Shown here piece after piece: positions 9,006 to 16,090 of a stretch of DNA of 64,000 bases (its first letter is position 1; every line of letters begins with the position of its first letter). A program made the translations under genes and the position numbers. The notes below the pieces were generated by a model. The model worked only from the letters and a program-made list of their open reading frames with translations. It ran no database searches and had not been told where the DNA came from. The stretch is from Candidatus Kirkpatrickella diaphorinae (GTDB lineage: Bacteria > Pseudomonadota > Alphaproteobacteria > Acetobacterales > Acetobacteraceae): positions 546,001-610,000 of the forward strand of contig NZ_CP107052.1 in the NCBI RefSeq assembly GCF_025736875.1, read 5' to 3'.

Positions 9006-9832
9006 GTGTCATCGCATTTCAGGGCGTTGCGGGGGCTTATTCGGACCTCGCCTGCCGCCAGGCGCGTCCGGGTTGGGAGACGCTGCCTTGCACGAGCTTC
9101 CCCGATGTGATTCAGGCCGTGCAGGAGGGGCGCGCCGATCTCGGTATGCTGGCCTGTGAGAACTCCCTTGCCGGGCGCGTGCCGGAAGTGCACGCCCTGC
9201 TGCCGGAAGCAGGGCTATCGATCATCGGCGAGCATTTTCAGCGTGTCGAGCATTGCCTGATTGCGCTTCCCGGCGTTGAAGAGGGGGAGATTCGTCGTAT
9301 TCACACTCACCCTGTCGCCATTGGCCAGGTCCGCAAACTGATTGCCGCACTGAATGTTCAGGCGGTACCGGCTTTTGACACGGCGGGCGCGGTCAAACTT
9401 GTGGCGGAATGGCAATCCCGCGAGGATGCGGCGATCGCGTCGGAACTCGCCGCACAGCTTTACGGGCTGACAGTGCTTCGCAAAAATGTTGAGGATGCGG
9501 CGCACAATACAACGCGTTTCTACCTCGTCGCCCGACAGGGTGGCTGGCCAGCGGTGGAAAAATGCGCGGATACGATGACGACCGTGCTTTTTCGCGTTAA
9601 AAACAGCCCGGGCGCATTATACGCTGCCCTGCGTGGTTTTGCAGAGGCGGGGATCAATCTGACGCGTCTGGAAAGTTATATGGAAGTCGGCTCCTTTAAC
9701 GCGACGGGCTTCCTCGTTGATTTTGAAGGGCACCCTGAAGAGGCGCGGTCACAAGCTGCTTTGGATAATATGAAAGCCTATGCAGATCAGCAGATGGTCC
9801 TCGGCGTTTATGGTAAAAGTCCGGCCCGATAG
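9002..9832 (+). CDS. pheA: Prephenate dehydratase (monofunctional)
   Basis: The 276-residue product begins with the dehydratase motif FQGVAGAYSDLA. It carries the ENSLAG strand and the NTTRFYLV signature (the threonine before RF is catalytic in the family). It ends in an ACT domain from about residue 195 (NSPGALYAAL, then LTRLESY), the phenylalanine-sensing segment. It converts prephenate to phenylpyruvate in phenylalanine synthesis. There is no chorismate mutase domain, unlike enterobacterial PheA. ATGA overlap with kdsB suggests translational coupling, though the two pathways are unrelated. Confidence 0.93.
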   Translation: MSVIAFQGVAGAYSDLACRQARPGWETLPCTSFPDVIQAVQEGRADLGMLACENSLAGRVPEVHALLPEAGLSIIGEHFQRVEHCLIALPGVEEGEIRRIHTHPVAIGQVRKLIAALNVQAVPAFDTAGAVKLVAEWQSREDAAIASELAAQLYGLTVLRKNVEDAAHNTTRFYLVARQGGWPAVEKCADTMTTVLFRVKNSPGALYAALRGFAEAGINLTRLESYMEVGSFNATGFLVDFEGHPEEARSQAALDNMKAYADQQMVLGVYGKSPAR

Positions 9833-9941
9833 TGAGGGTTAAACCGGATGTGCATTGTCGTCCGGACGTCTCGGCGTTAAACTGCGTTTTTTATTACTGA
9901 TTTCAGGTGATGATCGGGTTGTCCCCGATCTGGGTAGGGTC

Positions 9942-10835
9942 ATGTCCGCACGTAAGATTTTTCAGGGTTCTTTGGTCGCGTTGCTGACGCCCTTCCAGGA
10001 AGACGGGTCTCTAGACCTGCCAGGGCTGGCACGACACATTGAACGTCAGATTGAAAACGGCACGGAAGGTTTATGCCCCGCTGGCACAACGGGGGAGAGC
10101 CCGACCCTCACGCATGATGAGCACGGGTTGGTCGTCGCCCATACGGTCAAAATCGCGGGTGGCCGGGTGCCGGTGATGGCGGGGGCCGGGTCCAACAGCA
10201 CGCATGAGGCGGTGGCCATGGCGCGCCATGCCAAGGCCGTTGGCGCGGATGGGCTGCTGGTGGTGGCGCCCTATTATAACAAGCCGACCCAGGAAGGGCT
10301 TTACCGCCATTACATGACGGTGGCGGACGCAACGGATCTGCCGCTTTTCGTTTATAATGTTCCCGGACGGTCCGTTGTGGAAGTTCTGCCGGAGACACTC
10401 AGCCGATTGGCGGGCCATCCCAATATTGTCGGGGTCAAGGACGCAACGGCCAATCTTGTGCGCCCCTTACAGGTCATACGTCTCACGGAAAAAAAATTCA
10501 TACAGCTTTCCGGTGAGGACGGAACGGCCTTGGCCTTCCTCGCCAGTGGGGGGGATGGTTGCATCAGTGTCACGGCCAATATCGCGCCGCGCCAGTGCGC
10601 TCAGATGCACAAGGCATGGCGTGAAGGGCGTGTCGCAGAGGCAATGGATATCCAGCAGAAATTAACGCCGGTGCATGATGCGCTTTTCTGCGAGTCGAAC
10701 CCGGGCCCCTTGAAATATGCGGCGGCGAAGCTCGGGCTTTGTGGCGATACGTTGCGCCTGCCGCTTTGTGATGTCAGCGCGGCATCGAAAAAAATCATTG
10801 ATGCTGCTTTAGCTGAGGCCGGATTGACGGGGTAA
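9942..10835 (+). CDS. dapA: 4-hydroxy-tetrahydrodipicolinate synthase
   Basis: A 297-residue TIM-barrel lyase. GSLVALLTPF opens the barrel, the GTTGESPTL loop binds pyruvate, the catalytic tyrosine sits in YNVPGR, and the Schiff-base lysine is in GVKDATAN near residue 165. It condenses pyruvate with aspartate semialdehyde, the first lysine/diaminopimelate-specific step. The start MSARKIF was preferred over an in-frame codon 29 residues upstream because family homology begins there. The distance of about 109 bases from pheA leaves room for its own promoter. smpB follows after three bases. Confidence 0.93.
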   Translation: MSARKIFQGSLVALLTPFQEDGSLDLPGLARHIERQIENGTEGLCPAGTTGESPTLTHDEHGLVVAHTVKIAGGRVPVMAGAGSNSTHEAVAMARHAKAVGADGLLVVAPYYNKPTQEGLYRHYMTVADATDLPLFVYNVPGRSVVEVLPETLSRLAGHPNIVGVKDATANLVRPLQVIRLTEKKFIQLSGEDGTALAFLASGGDGCISVTANIAPRQCAQMHKAWREGRVAEAMDIQQKLTPVHDALFCESNPGPLKYAAAKLGLCGDTLRLPLCDVSAASKKIIDAALAEAGLTG

Positions 10836-10838
10836 AGC

Positions 10839-11333
10839 GTGGCAAGTCCAAAAAAAAAATCAACGCTGATCTCTCACGGGATTGCGGCGCAAAACCGTAA
10901 AGCGCGATTTAATTACACGATTATTGAGACGATTGAGGCCGGGCTTGTCCTGAAAGGCGCAGAGGTGAAGAGCCTCCGCCACGGGCGTGCGACCATCACC
11001 GAAGCCTATGCCGGAGAACGCGACGGCGAGTTATGGTTGCTGAACGCTTATATCCCCGAATATCAGGGCGGCGTTCTGTCCCGATTTGAGACAAAAGCGC
11101 CTCGGAAATTACTGCTCCATAAAAAGCAGATGGCGCATCTCCTCGGTGCGGTTTCACGCGATGGCGTGTCTCTTGTGCCGCTGGATATCCATTTCAACAA
11201 GCGGGGCGTCGCGAAACTGACTTTGGGTCTGGGGCAGGGCCGGAAGAAAGAGGATAAACGCCACGCCATCGCTGAACGCGACTGGCAACGCGACAAAGCA
11301 CGCCTCATGCGGTCCAAGGGGAAGGATTTCTGA
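10839..11333 (+). CDS. smpB: SsrA-binding protein SmpB
   Basis: The 164-residue product contains the SmpB core: IAAQNRKARFNY, LVLKGAEVKSLRHGRA, NAYIPEY, and the basic C-terminal tail with KGKDF. SmpB delivers tmRNA to stalled ribosomes for trans-translation. It begins with GTG three bases after the dapA stop, so it is probably co-transcribed with dapA. Codons 4-7 form a run of ten A residues (10850-10859), a possible slippage site right after the start. The tmRNA gene itself was not seen in the window. Confidence 0.95.
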   Translation: MASPKKKSTLISHGIAAQNRKARFNYTIIETIEAGLVLKGAEVKSLRHGRATITEAYAGERDGELWLLNAYIPEYQGGVLSRFETKAPRKLLLHKKQMAHLLGAVSRDGVSLVPLDIHFNKRGVAKLTLGLGQGRKKEDKRHAIAERDWQRDKARLMRSKGKDF

Positions 11334-11382
11334 CGCGGTCAGGGACTTTTCGCTGACAAATTGCAGATGAATCTTCAACCCC

Positions 11383-11724
11383 TCAGCGAGGTGACCGCGG
11401 GTCGGGCGGGATGATGCCAAGAGCTGACGCTGCAAGAATATTCTCATTGGGTGCGCCCGCCAGAACATAGCCCTTTTCGAGCAATTTGCGACAATAATAT
11501 TTGTTGTACATGAATGCCCAGATGAGGCTGACTAAAAGCAAGCCGATTCCGTAAGTGCAAAGACCAATTATGACCAGTATGACGAAACTTCCGATAAACG
11601 TAAGAAAATCGGCGCGGAAAAGAGCTGGGAAAAATCCAAATAACAACGTCGTCCAGGAAAATCCGTAATATCCGTTCTTCAATATCCCGGTTTCTTTGTG
11701 CTTCATCACAATGCGCGTGGCCAT
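11383..11724 (-). CDS. Small membrane protein, HrgC/DUF2628-like
   Basis: I recognise a general type rather than a function. The 113-residue protein has a short polar N-terminus, then GFSWTTLLFGFFPALFRADF, a segment common to small HrgC or DUF2628-like membrane proteins. A long hydrophobic stretch over residues about 35-65 should form two helices. The C-terminus is soluble and contains APNENILAASAL. The start at 11724 is preceded by GAGGGAAGAA at good spacing, which favours it over a longer frame. The gene converges on smpB. Its upstream region is long and gene-poor, so it is probably a single-gene transcript. Confidence 0.6.
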   Translation of the reverse strand: MATRIVMKHKETGILKNGYYGFSWTTLLFGFFPALFRADFLTFIGSFVILVIIGLCTYGIGLLLVSLIWAFMYNKYYCRKLLEKGYVLAGAPNENILAASALGIIPPDPRSPR

Positions 11725-12311
11725 TTCTTCCCTCAAAGAAAATTCCAACAATATAAACCGAATATGTAAAGTAACACACGTGATGAGGCCGATAAAGTGA
11801 TTCTGATCTACTATGGATGGTTTTCGGTTTGATCTCAGACGGGCTGGCAAGATTTACGGCGTTACCGCTTCTGCACTTACCGAACGCGACATGCCACAAT
11901 TGGGCATTGCATCGCTGCCGCGCAGAGACGGCTCAATCTATCGAGCACGCATGACGCACCAAATTTTCCTTCAAAATTGAGCCTTTAATGAGATTTATCG
12001 CATCGATAAAAAGGTATAAGCTCCGCCTGACGATCGAAGCGGAGTCGGATCGTTCCCGAAAGGTCAAGCAAGGCATCAAATCTCGTCGATAAGGCTCACT
12101 TGGATGGCGCGCTGACGAGATTGACGTTTTATCTTTGCCTTCAGGAAATACGTCTGAGCGATACGATGGCTCGAAGGAAAAGGAAGGCGCGGCTGCGCGC
12201 TGAAAATGAGGTCACCAATGTCAAGCAAAAATCCGAAGGCGTCTCGATGAGACGAGATAATAAGCCGAAGCCTTTCATCTGAGCTTTTAATGGCAACGGC
12301 ACTGGGCAAAA
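11725..12311. other. Gene-poor stretch between small membrane protein and csp gene
   Basis: About 590 bases without a well-supported gene. It contains perfect short hairpins at 11994-12010 (TTTATCG, CAT, CGATAAA) and an inverted CTCCGC/GCGGAG pair near 12030-12055. A very basic 38-codon open frame on the plus strand (12166-12282, starting MARRKRKARL) reads into the terminator that follows but has no clear ribosome site. The promoter of the 11383-11724 gene must lie near 11730-11800. Confidence 0.4.
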
Positions 12312-12338
12312 AAAAGGCCGATCGATGACCGGCCTTTT
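12312..12338 (-). terminator. Rho-independent terminator of the cold-shock gene (could act in both directions)
   Basis: Stem AAAAGGCCG (12312-12320) pairs with CGGCCTTTT (12330-12338) around a nine-base loop. Read on the minus strand, the hairpin is followed by a run of T residues, and it lies about 22 bases past the csp stop codon. Confidence 0.85.
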
Positions 12339-12360
12339 CCTAAACAATATTGTTGAAAGC

Positions 12361-13071
12361 TTAACCGGCGTCGATGTCGGCAGCTTCAGGGCCTTTCGAG
12401 CCTTGAACAACCTTGACATTGACAGCCTGACCTTCGGAGAGGAAGTTCAGGCCGGAACGCTCCAGCGCGGAGGCGTGGATGAAGATGTCCTTGCCGCCAC
12501 TCTCCGGTGTGATGAAGCCAAAACCCTTCGTTGCATTGTACCATTTGACAGTGCCACGAAGATCCTGAGCGGAGGAGAGGTCAGGCGCGGCACGTGGTGG
12601 ACGGCCACCGCCGAAACCACCAGCGCCGCCACGGGCACCGAAGCCACTGCGGGGGCGCGGGGCCTCGGCTGTGCTTTCATCGACAGAAATCACTTCCGCC
12701 ACCTGACGACCTTTCGGACCCTGGCCGATCCGAACGGAGAGTGTCGCACCAGGGGACGCTGCCGAGAAGCCAGCATTGGAGAGCGCGTTGGCATGGAGGA
12801 AGACGTCGCCCGTGCCATCAGCAAGTTCGACAAAGCCGAAGCCCTTCTCCCCGCTGAACCACTTTACCGTGGCGCTGACTTCCGGTCCCGAAGCGACGAC
12901 TTGAGCGCCGCCGCCTGATGGACGACGATTTTGTGAATTGGGGCGGTCCCCATATGACGGAGCGGACATGAAATCATCGTCAAATCCGCCGCGGCGAGGG
13001 GAACGGGGGCTGCGGTCGGTTCTGTTACTTCTCAACGGTCTAATCCCGAGATCTGGGCGCGGTCTCTTCAA
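12361..13071 (-). CDS. Cold-shock protein with two cold-shock domains
   Basis: The protein carries two complete cold-shock domains separated by a glycine/arginine/proline-rich linker. Domain 1 (about residues 67-130) has VKWFSGEKGFGFVEL and DVFLHANAL; domain 2 (about 168-235) has VKWYNATKGFGFI and DIFIHASAL. These are the RNP1 and RNP2 surfaces that bind single-stranded RNA or DNA. Tandem-domain proteins of about 200 residues are common in Alphaproteobacteria and act as RNA chaperones or antiterminators. The start is uncertain: the longest frame begins with TTG and has an arginine-rich leader; MSAPSYG at codon 35 is the first ATG. It is followed by a strong terminator and preceded by a structured leader. 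Confidence 0.85.
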   Translation of the reverse strand: MKRPRPDLGIRPLRSNRTDRSPRSPRRGGFDDDFMSAPSYGDRPNSQNRRPSGGGAQVVASGPEVSATVKWFSGEKGFGFVELADGTGDVFLHANALSNAGFSAASPGATLSVRIGQGPKGRQVAEVISVDESTAEAPRPRSGFGARGGAGGFGGGRPPRAAPDLSSAQDLRGTVKWYNATKGFGFITPESGGKDIFIHASALERSGLNFLSEGQAVNVKVVQGSKGPEAADIDAG

Positions 13072-13167
13072 TAAAGAGAGCGCTGGTGGCGTAAATCAAA
13101 ATTTTACTGAGAATCGGTCTGCATCTTGCAGCCTAAATCGCACAGGTAAAATTTCTCGACGATACTA
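13072..13167 (-). promoter_or_regulatory. Promoter and structured 5' leader of the cold-shock gene
   Basis: On the minus strand an extended -10 element, TGC then TAGTAT (TAGTAT at 13162-13167), predicts transcription starting near 13154. The first nine bases of that transcript, AAATTTTAC, are the exact complement of GTAAAATTT about 40 bases further on (13146-13154 against 13099-13107). The leader can therefore fold into a long-range stem anchored at its 5' end. No -35 box is evident, as expected for an extended -10 promoter. Confidence 0.5.
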
Positions 13168-13334
13168 GCATGCTTTTGGAAAACCGTGCCACAGGAAAAG
13201 GTGTAATAAAATCAGAGGTGTCACAATTTCTGGAAATTAAATAAAAATTTATCACAACAATTCTAAAACACACATCTCTGTGTCAAGAAATTATAAACTT
13301 TTACTCTTAACCAATTTTTGCAAGAGGCGGTTCA
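13168..13334 (+). promoter_or_regulatory. AT-rich upstream region of the lpxR-like gene
   Basis: A strongly AT-rich segment for this genome. It includes TTAAATAAAAATTTATCA at 13237-13254, which recurs exactly at 45824-45841 upstream of the RTX-like gene. A TATAAA box lies near 13291. The ribosome site AGAGGCGG precedes the ATG at 13335. Confidence 0.45.
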
Positions 13335-14345
13335 ATGCTCAAATCCATCCATGTCGTGCGTCGCGTCGCGCCGTGTTTTCTGGGGGTCGCGTGTGTGGCG
13401 CAGGCTGCCGCATCTCCTCCGACGGACTCACGCTCGATCTGGACCCTTCAGGCCGAGAATGACGCCGTCTCCACCCTAAAAGGCACGTCCGACCAGTATT
13501 ATACCTCCGGCCTGCGGGTGAACTGGACGTCAGGCACGGATCAACTGCCGCGATTTTTCTCCCGCATCAACCGCGCTCTGCTCGGTGACGGGGTGCAGAG
13601 GATGAGTGCCGGCGTCCAGCAACTTATCTTCACGCCCAGCAACACACAGGCGGCAACGCCCCTGGCGGGCGACCGGCCTTATGCCGGTGTGCTTCTCGGC
13701 ACGCTGAACCTGATTAATGACACGGATCTGTCGCGCTCCGTCGTCGGGATACAATTAGGCGTCATGGGCCCCGCCGCGGGTGGCAAGCAGGTACAGAATG
13801 GCTTTCACAGCATCATTGGTGATTCGCCAAATCGGGGATGGGACCATCAATTACGCAATCAGCCCGTCTTTCAGGTTCAGGGCGGGCGCATCTGGCGTTT
13901 TCCGCTCATCAAGGTGGCGGGTATCGAGACGGATATCCTACCTGCGATTTCCGCAGCAATGGGTGATTACCGGATTTATGGCGGCGGGGCCGCGACATTG
14001 CGGATCGGGCAGGGGCTGGACAGCGATTTCGGCAATGCGACGATCGGGCCGGGCCTTGATGGCACAGATGCATTTGTCAGGACAAAACCGGTTGCATGGT
14101 ATGTTTATGGCGGTGTCGAGGGCCAGGCTGTAGCGTTTGACGCTTCCCTTCAGGGAAACACATTTTACCGTTACGGGCCGCACACCAGCAAGAAGTGGGA
14201 TCAGGGCACCATCCACGCCGGTGTCGCCGTCATGTGGCGTGGTTTGCGCCTCTCCTACAGCCAGAACTGGCAGACAGCGCAATTCAGGCAGTCACGTGCG
14301 GGCCTCTTTAATTACGGGTCCGTCAAACTTTCCTTCAAGTTTTGA
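13335..14345 (+). CDS. LpxR-family (DUF2219) outer-membrane lipid A deacylase-like protein
   Basis: The 336-residue product has a signal peptide (cleavage likely after VAQAAA, about residue 26) and the DUF2219/LpxR features: ENDAVS near the mature N-terminus, TSDQYYTSGLRVNW, GDRPYAG, NGFHSIIG and GWDHQL. It ends in alternating aromatic strands closing with LSFKF, as expected for an outer-membrane barrel. LpxR removes the 3'-acyloxyacyl chain of lipid A using Ca2+. The segment that usually reads as acidic residue-Pro after the GW.xQL motif is RNQP here, so an expected acidic residue may be lost; activity is therefore uncertain. Its 3' end overlaps the convergent GGDEF-EAL gene by 11 bases. Confidence 0.8.
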   Translation: MLKSIHVVRRVAPCFLGVACVAQAAASPPTDSRSIWTLQAENDAVSTLKGTSDQYYTSGLRVNWTSGTDQLPRFFSRINRALLGDGVQRMSAGVQQLIFTPSNTQAATPLAGDRPYAGVLLGTLNLINDTDLSRSVVGIQLGVMGPAAGGKQVQNGFHSIIGDSPNRGWDHQLRNQPVFQVQGGRIWRFPLIKVAGIETDILPAISAAMGDYRIYGGGAATLRIGQGLDSDFGNATIGPGLDGTDAFVRTKPVAWYVYGGVEGQAVAFDASLQGNTFYRYGPHTSKKWDQGTIHAGVAVMWRGLRLSYSQNWQTAQFRQSRAGLFNYGSVKLSFKF

Positions 14346-15981
14346 CCGGTTTGCACGTTTTCAGCTTTTTACGCCGCTGGGGCAATGCCGCTTCTTGCGG
14401 CGCCCCCAACAGAAACCCTTGCACCTCCTCATAGCCGTAAGATGCCAGGAAGGCCATTTGCTGCTCCGTCTCCACCCCTTTGGCGCAACATGTGATGTTG
14501 AGGCCTCGGGCGAGGTGGACGATATGCTGCAATATCCGGCTTGAACGCGGGTCCGTTCCGAGCTTCGTCAAAAAAGAGCGCGACACTTTAATTTTATCGA
14601 CAGGGTAAAGTGAGAGACGCTCAAGGGAGGAATAGCCGGACCCGAAATCATCCAGAGCAATGCAGACGCCCATGGCCCTGATCCGGGCCAATTCCCGATA
14701 GACGGCGGCGGAAGGCCCGAAATCGGCTTTTTCCGTCAGGTCGATCTGCAGGCGGGCCGGGTCGAGAGAAACGTCGGAAAGAATGCGCTCCAGCAGTTTC
14801 GACAGGCGCTCCTGATAAAGCCAGGTTGGAGAGATATTGACGCAGACGGAGAGGGCATCATGCCAGTTGGCCGCGGCGCGGCATGCGGCGCGCAGGCTCC
14901 ATTCATCCAAGCGCTCAATCAGGCCGGAAATCTCGGCGCAGGGGATTAATGTTGCGGCGGATACCAGCCCATGACCAGGGCGGTCCCACCGCAACAGCGC
15001 CTCGCGCGAGACGATTTTCATGGAGGAAAGTGACGTTGTTGGCTGCCACTGAAACGACAATTCTTTCTTTTCAATGGCCGCTAACAACTCCTGCTCCAGT
15101 CGTTGCGGCGCCTGCGCAGGGGTCAGGCCCTCATCAGGCGGCACATGCGTTTTGCGCCGACGGTGCCATCCTTTCTTCTCCACTTCCAGATCGGCGATGC
15201 GGAGGAGGGACATCGGGTCATGCCCGTGCTCGGGATAGGTGGCGACAGCGAAATTCATATCCGGCGCATATTGAATGTCTCCGATCTGAACCGGGCGGGA
15301 CATGATATTGCGCAATGTGGAGATGTGGAGATCAACGACGGTGCGGTTATCACCCGGCAGTGTGACGAGAATGAAATTCCCCCCGCCGGAATGGCCGATC
15401 AGGGCATAATGCGTGCCGCTTTGCGCGATCCGCGCCGCCAGCTTGTCGATGATCTGATTGGCGACATCCCAGCCATAAAGCTGGTTGATATGGTCAAGGC
15501 TCCCGAGAGAAACGCGAATGACGGAGAAGCTGCGACGGCGCGGCAAGTGCCTTTCACCATCCATCTGCTGACGGATAAAGTCGAGGCATTCTGACCGTCC
15601 CGGCAGGGATTTAACGGAGAGAGACGGGTGCGGCGGCGCGAAAATCGTTGAAAAATAAGGCAGGATTTTCCTCAACCGGGAGAGTGTTTCCTCGGGTGAA
15701 GATTTCAGATGGCCGAACTGCGTTACAACGTATGATTTGTCATCATATCGCCCGAAGGCTGTCGCCACCCCCGTTTCAGCGATTTCAATATGCGCATCGT
15801 GATGGCGTAAGGCGGGCATGACGCTTTCAACGGAAGGCAGGTCCACGCGGCCCCGTGCAATGACCCGTACCGGATGTTTTTTTTCGTTCAGCGTCAAAAG
15901 GACGAGGCGGTCCGCGCCAAGCAGGTGCCGAGACATGTCCAATATCGACTCTTCGATTTGGTGCGACGGAAGATTCGACAT
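14335..15981 (-). CDS. GGDEF-EAL domain protein with degenerate catalytic motifs
   Basis: The 548 residues divide into an N-terminal region without a recognised sensor fold (1-120), a GGDEF domain (about 120-280) and an EAL domain (about 295-535). The GGDEF signature is replaced by SGGGNF (199-203), so cyclase activity is very unlikely. The EAL domain keeps E327 (REALLRW), N382, E417, D444-D445 (DDFGSGYSS), E504 and Q521. However, the glutamate of the AEGVE motif is lysine (CAKGVE, K501), and KIDRSF is KVSRSF. In characterised EAL enzymes the first glutamate of that motif is essential. The protein is therefore probably a c-di-GMP receptor or regulatory scaffold. There are no membrane segments, and it is the only c-di-GMP protein in the window. 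Confidence 0.88.
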   Translation of the reverse strand: MSNLPSHQIEESILDMSRHLLGADRLVLLTLNEKKHPVRVIARGRVDLPSVESVMPALRHHDAHIEIAETGVATAFGRYDDKSYVVTQFGHLKSSPEETLSRLRKILPYFSTIFAPPHPSLSVKSLPGRSECLDFIRQQMDGERHLPRRRSFSVIRVSLGSLDHINQLYGWDVANQIIDKLAARIAQSGTHYALIGHSGGGNFILVTLPGDNRTVVDLHISTLRNIMSRPVQIGDIQYAPDMNFAVATYPEHGHDPMSLLRIADLEVEKKGWHRRRKTHVPPDEGLTPAQAPQRLEQELLAAIEKKELSFQWQPTTSLSSMKIVSREALLRWDRPGHGLVSAATLIPCAEISGLIERLDEWSLRAACRAAANWHDALSVCVNISPTWLYQERLSKLLERILSDVSLDPARLQIDLTEKADFGPSAAVYRELARIRAMGVCIALDDFGSGYSSLERLSLYPVDKIKVSRSFLTKLGTDPRSSRILQHIVHLARGLNITCCAKGVETEQQMAFLASYGYEEVQGFLLGAPQEAALPQRRKKLKTCKPVKT

Positions 15982-16090
15982 TTTTGAAATCCATCTTTCA
16001 TCACCGGCATCGCGGCGCGATCAGGCCGAGGCCGTGTAATGTGGCGTTAAATGCGCCCAGTTCACCTATGAGGTGACTGTATAACCTATT

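Noticed and set aside
12076-12309. A 77-codon minus-strand open frame upstream of the small membrane protein gene.
   Set aside because: It starts within the csp terminator with no promoter or ribosome site and has no recognisable features.
10839-12360. Possible tmRNA gene near smpB.
   Set aside because: The conserved tmRNA-like ends and tag-coding frame were not found in the gene-poor region.
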